Below are positions 1-8,408 of a stretch of 64,000 bases of DNA, piece by piece. The notes under the pieces were generated by a model. That model had not been told where the DNA came from and did not search any database. It worked only from the letters and a program-made list of their open reading frames with translations. The DNA is from DASRFA01 sp035651755 (GTDB lineage Bacteria > Desulfobacterota > Binatia > UBA12015). The position numbers were made by a program, and so were the translations under genes. The stretch lies in assembly GCA_035651755.1 (NCBI GenBank), contig DASRFA010000050.1, positions 124,001-188,000 of the forward strand, read 5' to 3'. Numbering within the stretch: the stretch's first letter is position 1; every line of letters starts with the position of its first letter.

Positions 1-1043
1 GCGCAGTCGGCGTCGGTGCTGCAGCTCCGGTTCGAGCCGTCGGGGCACGTCTGCTGCGAGCACCCTTGCGTCGCCGGGTCGACGGGGAACGAGAAGGAGC
101 CCGTGGTGTCGTAGGGTGCCACCTCGGGGTCGAACCAGCCCGGTCGCCACTCGCGGATCGAGACCGGTCCCTTCCGCCGCGTGTCCGCCGCGTACCAGAC
201 GCGATCGTGCCCGAGCCCGTCGTAGTTCGCCTCGTAAGTGATTCCGTCGAGCGTGTCCGCGTTGAAGGGGATGTCGTAGAAGCGCAGCGCCGATTGTCCC
301 GGGGGCGGCGTCGGGTCGTACATCACGACGCGATCATGCGAAGGTCCGGCGCTGTAGTCGGACTGCTGCCCGCCCGCTTGGGGGAACCAGACGCGCCCGT
401 ACGGATCGACGGTCAGGTCCTCGGAGGACGTCGGGCAGGCGGACGAGGATCCGCCGGGTAGGCCGGGCGAGAAGGTCGCGCTCGACGCGCAAGGAACGTT
501 GACCGTCGTCAGCTGGTTGACGGTCGGATCGAACATCAGGATGTCGTGCGCGTCGAACTCCTGGCCGATCCAGAGCCGCCGATCGGGATCGAGCTCCGAC
601 GAGATCTCGTAGCCGGCCGCGTCCTCCATCTCGAAGGCGTCGTAGCCGTAGTAGTGCACGCGGATGCTCTCCGACGTGCCGGACGGCGTTTCGACGCGGA
701 GCCGCGCGCGCACCATCGTCGGATCGATCTGCGCGACGATCCCGCCGTCGTTCCACACGACGATGCAGCCGGACGCCGCGGCGGGCGGGTCGGGACACGT
801 CGTCTGCGAGTTGATGAGGAAGTCGCCGGTGGAGTTCTTGACGCGCAGATTCGACGACGCTCCGGGCGGGCCGAAGCCGCTGCCGACGACCACGACGGGA
901 ATGAACGACGGGTCGTGGACCACGCCCGCGGCGGGATAGCTCGCCTTCGGCTGCGCCGACGCGTCGGCGGCGAGCATCCCCGCGCACGCGACGGCGAGCG
1001 ACACCGCCGCGACGCTGGCCATCGACCGAATCCGAGTCGCCAT
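1..1043 (-). CDS. Secreted protein with streptogramin-lyase-like propeller motif (partial, C-terminus off window)
   Basis: The frame is open from an ATG at 1043 down to base 1, so the C-terminus lies outside the window. The N-terminus (MATRIRSMASVAAVSLAVAC) is a Sec-type signal peptide ending near ADASA. A VVVVGSGFGPPG segment around residues 46-57 looks like an IPT/TIG-type beta-sandwich strand. Around residue 200 there is a DPYGRVWFPQ motif, the blade signature of Vgb/streptogramin-lyase-like beta-propellers. The last visible part is cysteine-rich (CSQQTCPDG, then CSTDADC), a pattern common in secreted proteins of GC-rich delta-type bacteria. The function is unknown, probably an extracellular structural or binding protein rather than a true lyase. 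A strong purine-rich ribosome-binding site lies just upstream of the ATG. Confidence 0.7.
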   Translation of the reverse strand, partial: MATRIRSMASVAAVSLAVACAGMLAADASAQPKASYPAAGVVHDPSFIPVVVVGSGFGPPGASSNLRVKNSTGDFLINSQTTCPDPPAAASGCIVVWNDGGIVAQIDPTMVRARLRVETPSGTSESIRVHYYGYDAFEMEDAAGYEISSELDPDRRLWIGQEFDAHDILMFDPTVNQLTTVNVPCASSATFSPGLPGGSSSACPTSSEDLTVDPYGRVWFPQAGGQQSDYSAGPSHDRVVMYDPTPPPGQSALRFYDIPFNADTLDGITYEANYDGLGHDRVWYAADTRRKGPVSIREWRPGWFDPEVAPYDTTGSFSFPVDPATQGCSQQTCPDGSNRSCSTDADC

Positions 1044-1047
1044 GGGC

Positions 1048-1070
1048 CTCCCCCTTTGCCCCGAAGGGCA
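1048..1070 (-). promoter_or_regulatory. UUCG-tetraloop hairpin abutting the ribosome-binding site of the secreted-protein gene
   Basis: On the minus strand the leader reads TGCCC-TTCG-GGGCA (1070-1057) and runs directly into AAGGGGGAGG (1056-1047) and then the ATG at 1043. A 5-bp stem closed by a UUCG loop is unusually stable in RNA. It probably protects the transcript 5' end or keeps the Shine-Dalgarno sequence single-stranded. The structure is read directly from sequence; the role is inference. Confidence 0.4.
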
Positions 1071-1092
1071 GACTCAGACCGAGCCCTCGGTC

Positions 1093-1115
1093 GCTCGTCC
1101 GTGAAACGGACGAGC
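1093..1115. terminator. Perfect 10-bp stem, 3-nt loop hairpin downstream of the P450 gene
   Basis: GCTCGTCCGT, then GAA, then ACGGACGAGC forms a perfect 10-bp stem. It lies about 90 bases after the P450 stop and 50 bases before the next minus-strand start. There is no T-run after it, so it is either a U-tract-free terminator, an RNA 3'-end stabiliser or a leader structure of the next gene. Confidence 0.45.
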
Positions 1116-1200
1116 AGCCATCGCAGGTGTTCGTATCAGAATTCGTCGGCGAGAGACAACGGGTGGAGCGAGAATTCGGAGCGAGTCGCGGAGCGGAGCG

Positions 1201-2520
1201 TCAGCGCGCCGGTGTGAAGCGGCAGCGCATGCGCTTGATGCCGTGGATGAACGCGGAGAAGAGCATCTCCGGCTCGCTCGAGATCTCGATGTCCGGCAGC
1301 CGGCGGAACAGCTCTTCGAACATCACCTTGATCTCGCGCCGCGCGAGGTTCGCGCCCAGGCAGAAGTGCGGGCCGCCCGCGCCGAAGGCGACGTGCTCGT
1401 TCGGGGTGCGGCGGACGTCGAAGCGGAACGGGTCGTCGAACGCGCGCTCGTCGCGATTCGCGGAGTTGTACCACATGACGACCTTGTCGCCCGCGCGGAT
1501 CTCGGTTCCGCCGACGACCACGTCGCGCGTCGCGGTGCGGCGGAAGTGGATCACCGGCGACGCCCAGCGGACGATCTCCTCGACGGCCGACGGCGATACC
1601 GCCTCGAAATCGCGCAGCCAGACGTCGCGCTGCTCGGGGTGGTCCGTGAGCGCCTTCATGCCGTGGCTGATCGCGTTTCGCGTCGTCTCGTTGCCCGCGA
1701 CCACGAGCAGGATGAAGAACGAGCCGAACTCCTGCGCGGTCAGGCGATCGCCGTCGACCTCGGCCTGCATGAGCGCGGTCGTGATGTCCTCGCGCGGCTC
1801 GCGCAGGCGCTCCTCACCGAGCGCCTGCGCGTACTGGAAGAGCTCCATCCCGGCCGCCATGAGCTCCTCGATCGTTTGCGCGTACTCGGGATCGCCCGCG
1901 CCGAGGATCCGGTTCGTGAGCTCGAAGATGCGCGCGTCGTCGGAGCGCGGGATGCCCATCATGTCGCAGATGACCTGGAGCGGCAGCTGTGCGGCGACGT
2001 CGCGCACGAAGTCGCACTCGCCGCGGGGCGCGACCTGGTCGACGATCGCGCGCGCCTGCGTCTTCACCTGCTCCTCGATCAAGCCGACCATGCGCGGCGT
2101 GAAGCCCTTGTTCACGAGCTTCCGGAGCTTCGTGTGCCGGGGCGCGTCCATGTTGATCATCGAGCCGAAGAACTCGTTCAGCTCGACCGGCAGGTCCGCG
2201 ATGTTCGACCCCTTCCCCGAGATGAACGTGTCGGCGTCGCGGCTCACCTGCATGACGTCGGCGTAGCGCGTCACCGCCCAGAACCCCGGGCCCCTCGGGA
2301 AGTTCGGGATGTCGGCCTCCTCGTGGAAGGAGACCGGACGCTCGGCGCGCAGCTTCGCGAACATTCCCTCGCGATCGGGCCGGAGCCACGTCTCGGGCTG
2401 GCCGAGCCGGATCTCGTCGACGGAGAGGTCGGTCGTGGGGATGGGCGTCGTCGCTTCGGGCGGCACGTCGGCTTTCCGTGGTGACGCGCGCTCGGCCGGG
2501 CGTCGAGCACGCCGTATCAT
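1201..2520 (-). CDS. Cytochrome P450
   Basis: A 439-residue haem monooxygenase that would use electrons from a ferredoxin/reductase pair not seen in this window. All P450 signatures are present: the I-helix AGNETT (about residues 275-280), the K-helix ExxR in EEIVR (314-318), and the haem loop FGAGGPHFCLG with Cys387 as the haem ligand. The closing region (HFRRTATRDVVVGG, YNSANRDE) resembles the CYP125/CYP124-type bacterial P450s that hydroxylate lipids, sterols or terminal alkyl groups, but the substrate cannot be assigned. There is no membrane anchor, so it is a soluble bacterial type. The ATG at 2520 overlaps the stop of the upstream gene by 4 bases (ATGA), supporting this start and translational coupling. 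The first 25 or so residues are poorly conserved in character. Confidence 0.93.
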   Translation of the reverse strand: MIRRARRPAERASPRKADVPPEATTPIPTTDLSVDEIRLGQPETWLRPDREGMFAKLRAERPVSFHEEADIPNFPRGPGFWAVTRYADVMQVSRDADTFISGKGSNIADLPVELNEFFGSMINMDAPRHTKLRKLVNKGFTPRMVGLIEEQVKTQARAIVDQVAPRGECDFVRDVAAQLPLQVICDMMGIPRSDDARIFELTNRILGAGDPEYAQTIEELMAAGMELFQYAQALGEERLREPREDITTALMQAEVDGDRLTAQEFGSFFILLVVAGNETTRNAISHGMKALTDHPEQRDVWLRDFEAVSPSAVEEIVRWASPVIHFRRTATRDVVVGGTEIRAGDKVVMWYNSANRDERAFDDPFRFDVRRTPNEHVAFGAGGPHFCLGANLARREIKVMFEELFRRLPDIEISSEPEMLFSAFIHGIKRMRCRFTPAR

Positions 2521-4727
2521 CCTGCCGGATCTCGGTCCAATTCACGACACCGCCATTCGTCGATCGCCGCGCGCACGCGGTCGAGTGAGTCGCTCGACGC
2601 GGCGGATCGGACGCCCGTCCGGGCGCTCGCGCTCGCGTGCGCGACGTCGCGCTCGAGATCGGCCCACGCGGCGCAGGCGGTCCGCCGCGCGCCCTCGCAA
2701 TCCGGGACCGCGCGGAGGCGCCCGTCCGCGACCGCGAAGGAGCACTCCCCGGGATGGGCGCTCGCGTAGACGCCGGCGACCGCGCTCGCGAGGTCCGCGC
2801 GCTCGGGCGCGAGCGCGACCGCCTGCAGGAGGCTCGTCGTCGCGCGGTCGACGGCGCCCGCGCGGTACGATGCGGTCGCGAGGTGCTCGCGGATCCCGGG
2901 GTCGACCGGCGCGCGCACCGCGGCCTCCGCGAAGGCGGACGTGGCTCGCTCGGGTTGCCCGCTCCGGAGGAGAGCCATCCCGAGCGCGTCGAAGAGGAGC
3001 GGACCCGCGAGCTCGGGCGAAGCGTCCGCGCTGTCGCCGTAGCGCTCGCGCCGGAGCCTGCGCTCCTCGAGAAAGCCCGCGGCCGCCGCGCCGAGGCTCT
3101 CGGCGGCGCGCACGGACCAACGTGCGGCGTCGTCACCCGGAGCGCGAGCGTCGTCGAGCAGGCGCGACTTCCGGTACTCGAGGAAGCCGAGGCGCTCGAG
3201 GAGGGTCGCGGGAACCGCGCCCGAGGGACCGCTTCGCCGGACGATGTCGATCGCTCGCTCCTGCAGCGCGATCACCCGGTCGATGTCGGCCACGCGCGGA
3301 TCGCCCGGATTCAGCGGGTCGAGCAGCGCAGCCGCGAGGAGCTCGTACGAGCGGTGGCTCGCCGGGCACGACTCGACGGCCGCCGACCAGAGCGCGACCT
3401 CGCTCCGCCAGTCGAGGTTCCGGCGCGCCGCGCGCGCGCCGTACGCGAGCGCGACCGCGAGGACGGCCGCGCTCGCGACCGCTTCCGCCGTCCGCCACCG
3501 AGCGCTTCGCGGTGGTCGCTGTCGCTGCGCGAGCGCGACGACCGCGGCGGCGCCGGCGTCGATCGCGAGCGCCGCGCAGCCGGCGAAGCCCGCGAGCGGC
3601 AGGTAGAGCAGCCGCTCCGCCATGAGGATCGTGCTCGTGAAGAGGAGGTTCGAGGTCGGAAGCCAGGTGACGAGGAAGAACCCGACGAGGAAGGCCGCCA
3701 GCCGCGCGCGGCGGCGGAGCGCGACGACCAGCGCCACCGCGACCGCGAACGTCGCCGCGCCCGCGATCCCGAGCAAGTCCGACGTCGCCGCGGGCGGCCA
3801 GCGCACGAGCGGAACCTCGTTCAGCGAGTAATCAGGGCAGAGCGTCGCCGGCCAGACGAGCACCCCGAGCGAGCGGAGGAACGCCGCGAAGGCCGTCCCG
3901 TACGAGCTCCACCCTCCGACGCCGGCGAGCGCGTTCAGCTCCACGCCGACGACCCACGGCGGCGTGCGGCGGTAGATCCACCAGCGCACGGCGAAGACGA
4001 CCGCGACCGGCGGGACGAGCGCGATCCAGCGCGTTCGCGCGGCGCCGACGAGGCGCGCGCCGGTGGCGCGCCAGCCGTCCGCGGCCGCCGGAAAATCATC
4101 GAAGAGGACGTCGTACAGCACGACGACGCCCGCGAGCCCGACGGCGCTCTCCTTGGAGAGGAGTCCCGCGAGCGCCGTCACCGCGACCAGGACGAGCCAG
4201 CTCGCGCGCGCGCGCCGCGTCGGCGCGCGCACGGCCTCGCCGTAGAAGAGGAGGCCCGCGAGCACCGCGAGCGCCGCGAGGAGGTCGGCTCGCCCGACGA
4301 TGTTCGTCACCGCTTCCGTCGCGACCGGGTGACACGCGAAGAGCAGCGCCGCGCGGAACGCGGTGCCGAGGCGCGCGCCGAGCGTCCGCTGCAGGACGGC
4401 ATAGAGGAGCAGCGCGTTCGCGACGTGCAGCGCGAGGTTCAGCGCGTGGTAGCCGGCGGGACGGTCGGCATTTCCCAGCACCGCCCAGTTGAAGAGGAAC
4501 GACAGCGTCGTGAGCGGGCGATAGTTCGCCTGGACGTTGTAGGGCCACCAGTAGTCGGTGGTCAGGATCTCGACGACGTTCGCCCAGGTGGCGTCGTGCA
4601 CGCGCGTCGCGCGTCGGATCAGGAACGCGTTGTCGAAAACCCAGCCCGCGCCGAACGAGTTCGCGTAGATCGCGGCCGCCGCGGCCGCGATGGCGAGGAC
4701 GGCCGCGGTGTGCGCGAGACGCCGCAT
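2517..4727 (-). CDS. TMTC/PMT-like membrane glycosyltransferase family protein with C-terminal TPRs
   Basis: A 736-residue polytopic membrane protein. The first helix is at residues 5-23, followed by the luminal-loop pattern typical of TMTC-like and PMT-superfamily proteins: a short acidic or amide site (VFDNAFLI), then YRPLTTLSF and GYHALNLALHVANALL. Roughly ten further hydrophobic segments extend to about residue 430. A soluble C-terminal part follows with TPR-like helices (around 575-660, ALLRSGQPERATSAFAEA). The family transfers sugars from lipid carriers to proteins or lipids, but acceptor and donor are unknown here. The usual acidic DD pair is DN in this protein, so activity is uncertain. 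It is followed by the P450 with an ATGA overlap. Its start lies only 35 bases from the divergent gene at 4763, so the two promoters must overlap. Confidence 0.75.
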   Translation of the reverse strand: MRRLAHTAAVLAIAAAAAAIYANSFGAGWVFDNAFLIRRATRVHDATWANVVEILTTDYWWPYNVQANYRPLTTLSFLFNWAVLGNADRPAGYHALNLALHVANALLLYAVLQRTLGARLGTAFRAALLFACHPVATEAVTNIVGRADLLAALAVLAGLLFYGEAVRAPTRRARASWLVLVAVTALAGLLSKESAVGLAGVVVLYDVLFDDFPAAADGWRATGARLVGAARTRWIALVPPVAVVFAVRWWIYRRTPPWVVGVELNALAGVGGWSSYGTAFAAFLRSLGVLVWPATLCPDYSLNEVPLVRWPPAATSDLLGIAGAATFAVAVALVVALRRRARLAAFLVGFFLVTWLPTSNLLFTSTILMAERLLYLPLAGFAGCAALAIDAGAAAVVALAQRQRPPRSARWRTAEAVASAAVLAVALAYGARAARRNLDWRSEVALWSAAVESCPASHRSYELLAAALLDPLNPGDPRVADIDRVIALQERAIDIVRRSGPSGAVPATLLERLGFLEYRKSRLLDDARAPGDDAARWSVRAAESLGAAAAGFLEERRLRRERYGDSADASPELAGPLLFDALGMALLRSGQPERATSAFAEAAVRAPVDPGIREHLATASYRAGAVDRATTSLLQAVALAPERADLASAVAGVYASAHPGECSFAVADGRLRAVPDCEGARRTACAAWADLERDVAHASASARTGVRSAASSDSLDRVRAAIDEWRCRELDRDPAG

Positions 4728-4762
4728 GACGCGGCCGGCACCGTAGCAGCACCGCGATCGCG

Positions 4763-7525
4763 ATGGCGACAGGAAGCGGCCTTCCCTGGCGCGGGCCGGC
4801 CGGGCTAAGGGAGCGCGTGGCGAAGGCCCGGCGAGCGGCTCGGGAGCAGCGTCGCCCGCCCGCCGGGAGCGTGCGGCGCGAGCGCGAAGGCGCGCACCGC
4901 GCGGGCGATTTCGTGGCGTGGGTCCCGGCGGCGCTCGCGGCCGGCTTCGTCCTCTCGGGCGCGGCCGGCCTGATGCACGAGGTCGTCTGGACGAGGCTCC
5001 TCGGGCACGTCTTCGGGGTCAGCTCGTACGCGATCGCGACCGTCCTCGCGGCCTACATGGGCGGCCTCGCGTTCGGGAGCTTCCTCGCCGCGCGCCGGAC
5101 GAGCGCGATCGGCAGGCCGCAGCGCGCCTACGCCGCGCTCGAGCTCGCGATCGCGGCGTGCGCCGCCGCGATCCCGCTCGCGCTCCGCTTCGTCGAGCCG
5201 GTGTACGCGGCGCTCTGGCGGTCGTCCGCGAGCTCGTTCGCCGCCTCGAGCGCGGTCCGGTTCGCGCTCGCGTCCGCGATCCTCCTCGTGCCGACGTCGA
5301 TGATGGGCGCGACGCTGCCGGTGCTCGCGGAAGCGTGCGCGCGTCGCGGCATGCGCCTACTCACGCCGGACCGCCTCTACACCGCGAACCTGGCGGGAGC
5401 GGTCCTCGGAGCCGCGGCTGCGGGCTTCGCCTTCATGCCGTCGCTCGGCGTGTGGGGGACGATCGCAGTCGGCTGCGCGCTGAACGCCGCGGCCGGAGCT
5501 CTCGTGTGGGCGCTGCCCGAGGCGGACGCCGCGACCGATGCCGCGCCGGACGAGCGCGCTCGCGGCGCCGGCCCCGGCGCGCCGGCCCGGTCCGCAGCTT
5601 CGGCGCGCGGGTCGAGCGCGGCGGACGCGCCGTCGAGCGCGACGCTCGGCGCCGCCGCGTTCGCTTCCGGGCTCCTGTCGCTCGGGACGCAGGTCGCGTG
5701 GAACCGGGTGCTCGTGCTGGTCGTCGGCTCGACGACCTACGCATTCACGTCGGTGCTCGTCGTCTACCTCGTCGCGCTGGGCCTCGGGAGCGCGCTCGCG
5801 ACGCGCATCGCCGGGCGCGCCGCCGGACGACCGGGCTCCGGTGCCGCGCTCGCGCGGGCGATCGCGATCGCGTTCGCCGCCAGCGCCGTCCTCACGGTCG
5901 TCGCCGTGTGGATCGCCGGCGACCTGCCGGCGCTCTACCACTCGCTCTACTCGGTGACGGACCCGCGATCCCTCGGCGGCCTCGTGACCCGCGGCGTGCT
6001 GTCGGCCGCGATCGCCGTCTTCCCGCCGGTCCTCGCCGCCGGGACGATCCTGCCGCTCGTCCTCGCGGCCGCGAGCCTGCCGCTCGAGCGCGGCACGGGC
6101 GCCGCCGTCGGCCGCGTCTACGCCGTGAACACGCTCGGCTCGATCGCGGGCTCGCTCGCGACCGGCTTCCTGCTCGTTCCCGTCTTCGGGTCGCAGGCGA
6201 CCCTGCTCGGCTTCGGGTGCGTCGCCGGAGCCGGCGCGGTCGCGCTCGGGGGCCCCGCACCGCGGCGCGGCGTCCTGCCTTTCGTCGCCGCCGGCTCGGC
6301 AGTCGTTGCGGCGGCGGCGCTCGCTCTCATGCCGGGCTGGAACCAGGCCGTGCTCCACCTCGGGGTGTTCGAGGCCGGGCGATTCGGCGGCGACATCACG
6401 ACGCTGCGCGTCTCCGACGCCGGGCAGCACGTCATCTTCCACCGCGAGGGGCGGACCGCGAGCGTCGTCGTCGTGGAGTTCGAGGACGACGGCGTGCGAT
6501 CGATGCGCATCGACGCGCGCACGAACGCCAGCGACGGCGGACCGGACATGCACACGCAGGTCCTCCTCGCGCAGCTGCCGTTCGTCCTCGGCGAGCGGAT
6601 CGAGGACGTCCTCGTCGTCGGGTGGGGGAGCGGCGTGACCGTGGGCTCGGTGCTCGCATCCGGAGCGCGCTCGATCACCGCGGTCGAGCTCGAGCCGGCG
6701 GTGGTGGCGGCGTCGGAGCTCTTCGCTCGCGTGAACGGCGAGCCGCTCCGCGACCCGCGCGTGCACCTCGTCGAGGACGACGCGCGCCACGTGCTGCTCT
6801 CGTCGCAGGCGACGTGGGATGCGATCGTGTCCGAGCCGTCGCATCCGTTCGTCGCCGGGGTCGCGAGCCTCTTCACGCGCGAGTTCTTCGAGCTCGCCGC
6901 CCGCCGCCTCCGTCCGGACGGCGTGTTCGTGCAGTGGGTCCAGACCTACGGCATGCCGCTGCCGGCCTGGCGGTCCGTCCTCGCGACGTTCCTCGAGACC
7001 TTTCCCGAGGCGATCGCGTTCTGGGTGCCGGACTCGAGCGACGTGATCCTGGTCGGCAGCCGTGCGCCGCTCGCGCGCGGCGGCGCGGCGATCGCGCAGC
7101 GCTGGCTCCGCCTGCAACGGGAGCTCGCACGCGCCGGCATCGATCGACCGGAGCACCTCGCCGCGGCCGCGGCTCTCGGGACCCGCGAGCTGAAGGCCAT
7201 CGCGGCCGGCGCGACGCCGAACACCGACGACAACATGCTCGTCGAATTCGAGGCGGCGGCGGGATCGGTCGCGGCCTATCGCGTCCGTCCCGAGCTCGAG
7301 GCGCAGGCCGGCCGCGTGTCGGCCGTCCTTCCCGACGGCGACCCCTGGCTCGACGACCCGGCGCGTCGCGCGGAGCTGGTCGCCGGCTTCAAGCGCGTCC
7401 AGCGGAACCCGCGCCGCCACGTCGCGCTCGCAGCCGCGGCGGAGGCCGCGGACGCGGCGGAGGCGGAGAGCACGGGTGCGGACGAGCCGGCGGGCGGGGG
7501 CACCGCGCCCGGCGGCGCGCCGTGA
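4763..7525 (+). CDS. Fused transporter-like / spermidine-synthase-like protein
   Basis: A 920-residue protein of the fused MFS/spermidine synthase type. Residues about 50-240 and 290-540 hold around 14 hydrophobic helices (for example AGLMHEVVWTRLLG and YAIATVLAAYMGGLAFGS), separated by a polar Ala/Pro-rich linker. The C-terminal 300 residues carry an SAM-binding Rossmann fold (VVGWGSGVTVGSVLASG, then AVELEP). In place of the spermidine-synthase catalytic DSSDP loop it has SEPSHPFVAG, as is usual in this fused family, so true aminopropyl transfer is doubtful. The soluble domain is probably cytoplasmic and the product unknown. The N-terminal 40 residues are basic and variable, so the real start may lie downstream. 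It is divergent from the TMTC-like gene. Confidence 0.8.
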   Translation: MATGSGLPWRGPAGLRERVAKARRAAREQRRPPAGSVRREREGAHRAGDFVAWVPAALAAGFVLSGAAGLMHEVVWTRLLGHVFGVSSYAIATVLAAYMGGLAFGSFLAARRTSAIGRPQRAYAALELAIAACAAAIPLALRFVEPVYAALWRSSASSFAASSAVRFALASAILLVPTSMMGATLPVLAEACARRGMRLLTPDRLYTANLAGAVLGAAAAGFAFMPSLGVWGTIAVGCALNAAAGALVWALPEADAATDAAPDERARGAGPGAPARSAASARGSSAADAPSSATLGAAAFASGLLSLGTQVAWNRVLVLVVGSTTYAFTSVLVVYLVALGLGSALATRIAGRAAGRPGSGAALARAIAIAFAASAVLTVVAVWIAGDLPALYHSLYSVTDPRSLGGLVTRGVLSAAIAVFPPVLAAGTILPLVLAAASLPLERGTGAAVGRVYAVNTLGSIAGSLATGFLLVPVFGSQATLLGFGCVAGAGAVALGGPAPRRGVLPFVAAGSAVVAAAALALMPGWNQAVLHLGVFEAGRFGGDITTLRVSDAGQHVIFHREGRTASVVVVEFEDDGVRSMRIDARTNASDGGPDMHTQVLLAQLPFVLGERIEDVLVVGWGSGVTVGSVLASGARSITAVELEPAVVAASELFARVNGEPLRDPRVHLVEDDARHVLLSSQATWDAIVSEPSHPFVAGVASLFTREFFELAARRLRPDGVFVQWVQTYGMPLPAWRSVLATFLETFPEAIAFWVPDSSDVILVGSRAPLARGGAAIAQRWLRLQRELARAGIDRPEHLAAAAALGTRELKAIAAGATPNTDDNMLVEFEAAAGSVAAYRVRPELEAQAGRVSAVLPDGDPWLDDPARRAELVAGFKRVQRNPRRHVALAAAAEAADAAEAESTGADEPAGGGTAPGGAP

Positions 7526-7541
7526 GCGCGACCGCGGGCGC

Positions 7542-8408
7542 TCAGAAGCCGTTCAGCCGATCGACGACGGCGAAGAGATCGCCGATGTGGACGTAGTCGA
7601 CGACGACGAAGTTCGGGATCCTTCCCGTCTCGTTCCGGCAGCGGTCGACGCGCGCCCAGAGGACGTCGAAGCGGTTCACGCGCTCGCCGTTCTCGGGCAT
7701 CGAGAACGGCGTCGAGAGCCAGTGGTTGATCTGGAAGAGGTCGTTCTCGCGGCGGCCGCGGTTCAGCTCGCAGCTGAAGTCCTCCTCGCGCGCGAAGGTG
7801 TACGGCGTGTCCCAGCTCAGGTCGTACGCGTAGTGGTACCAGGCGGGCGGCGGCCCGCTGCCCTCGGCCATGACCAGCAAGCGCTCGTCGCGAGCGATCA
7901 TGTCCCGGAGCGTCGGCCACGCGCTGCCGGGCTCGTGCGTGTAGACGTATCGCACGAGGCCGGACTCGACGAAGGCGGCTTCGGTCGCCTCGTTCGAGAT
8001 CCCGTCCTGGATCACGAACGCGAGCACCTCGTTCGGGTTCTCGTCCATGAACGCGCGCACGCTCGCGAGCGCGTCGACGAGCGGGATCTTCCCGAGCTCG
8101 CAGTAGTCGTGGCAGAGCCAGGTCTTGCCCTGGTACTCGTGCGTGTCGATCAGGAGCACGCGCACGCCGTCGACGAGCTGGCGCGGGATGCCGTAGATCT
8201 GGTTCGGGAGGAGCCAGCCGTCCTCCGCGTTCGACATGGCGTTGTGGGCGCCGGCGAACGCGACCTGGTCGAACGGGCGGTCGCAGAGCTCCGCGTGGCC
8301 GTTGCACGCGATCGCGGGAGCGGACGCGGTCGATCCCGCGTCGCTGCAGGCGGCGAGAGCGGCGAGCGCGCTGCAAGCGGCCAGCCGAAAGGCGAGATCG
8401 CGCATCAT
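7542..8408 (-). CDS. PI-PLC-like phosphodiesterase, putative lipoprotein
   Basis: A 288-residue protein of the phosphatidylinositol-specific phospholipase C-like TIM-barrel superfamily. The N-terminus has a lipobox (ALAALAAC, Cys21), so it is probably anchored on the outside of a membrane. The fold signature is clear: FAGAHNAMSN with the first catalytic His at 55, DTHEYQGKTWLCHDYC with an acidic pair near 89-91 and the second His at 100. The C-terminus (VVVDYVHIGD) matches the last barrel strand. The family cleaves inositol phosphodiesters or acts on glycerophosphodiesters; the substrate here is unknown. The ATG at 8408 overlaps the stop of the upstream MscS gene by 4 bases, so the two are co-translated. 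It ends convergent to the gene at 4763-7525 with a 16-base gap. Confidence 0.8.
   Translation of the reverse strand: MMRDLAFRLAACSALAALAACSDAGSTASAPAIACNGHAELCDRPFDQVAFAGAHNAMSNAEDGWLLPNQIYGIPRQLVDGVRVLLIDTHEYQGKTWLCHDYCELGKIPLVDALASVRAFMDENPNEVLAFVIQDGISNEATEAAFVESGLVRYVYTHEPGSAWPTLRDMIARDERLLVMAEGSGPPPAWYHYAYDLSWDTPYTFAREEDFSCELNRGRRENDLFQINHWLSTPFSMPENGERVNRFDVLWARVDRCRNETGRIPNFVVVDYVHIGDLFAVVDRLNGF

Noticed and set aside
4763..7525. Annotation as spermidine synthase
   Set aside because: The catalytic DSSDP-type loop is replaced by SEPSHP and the protein is fused to a polytopic membrane region, so aminopropyl transfer is not supported.
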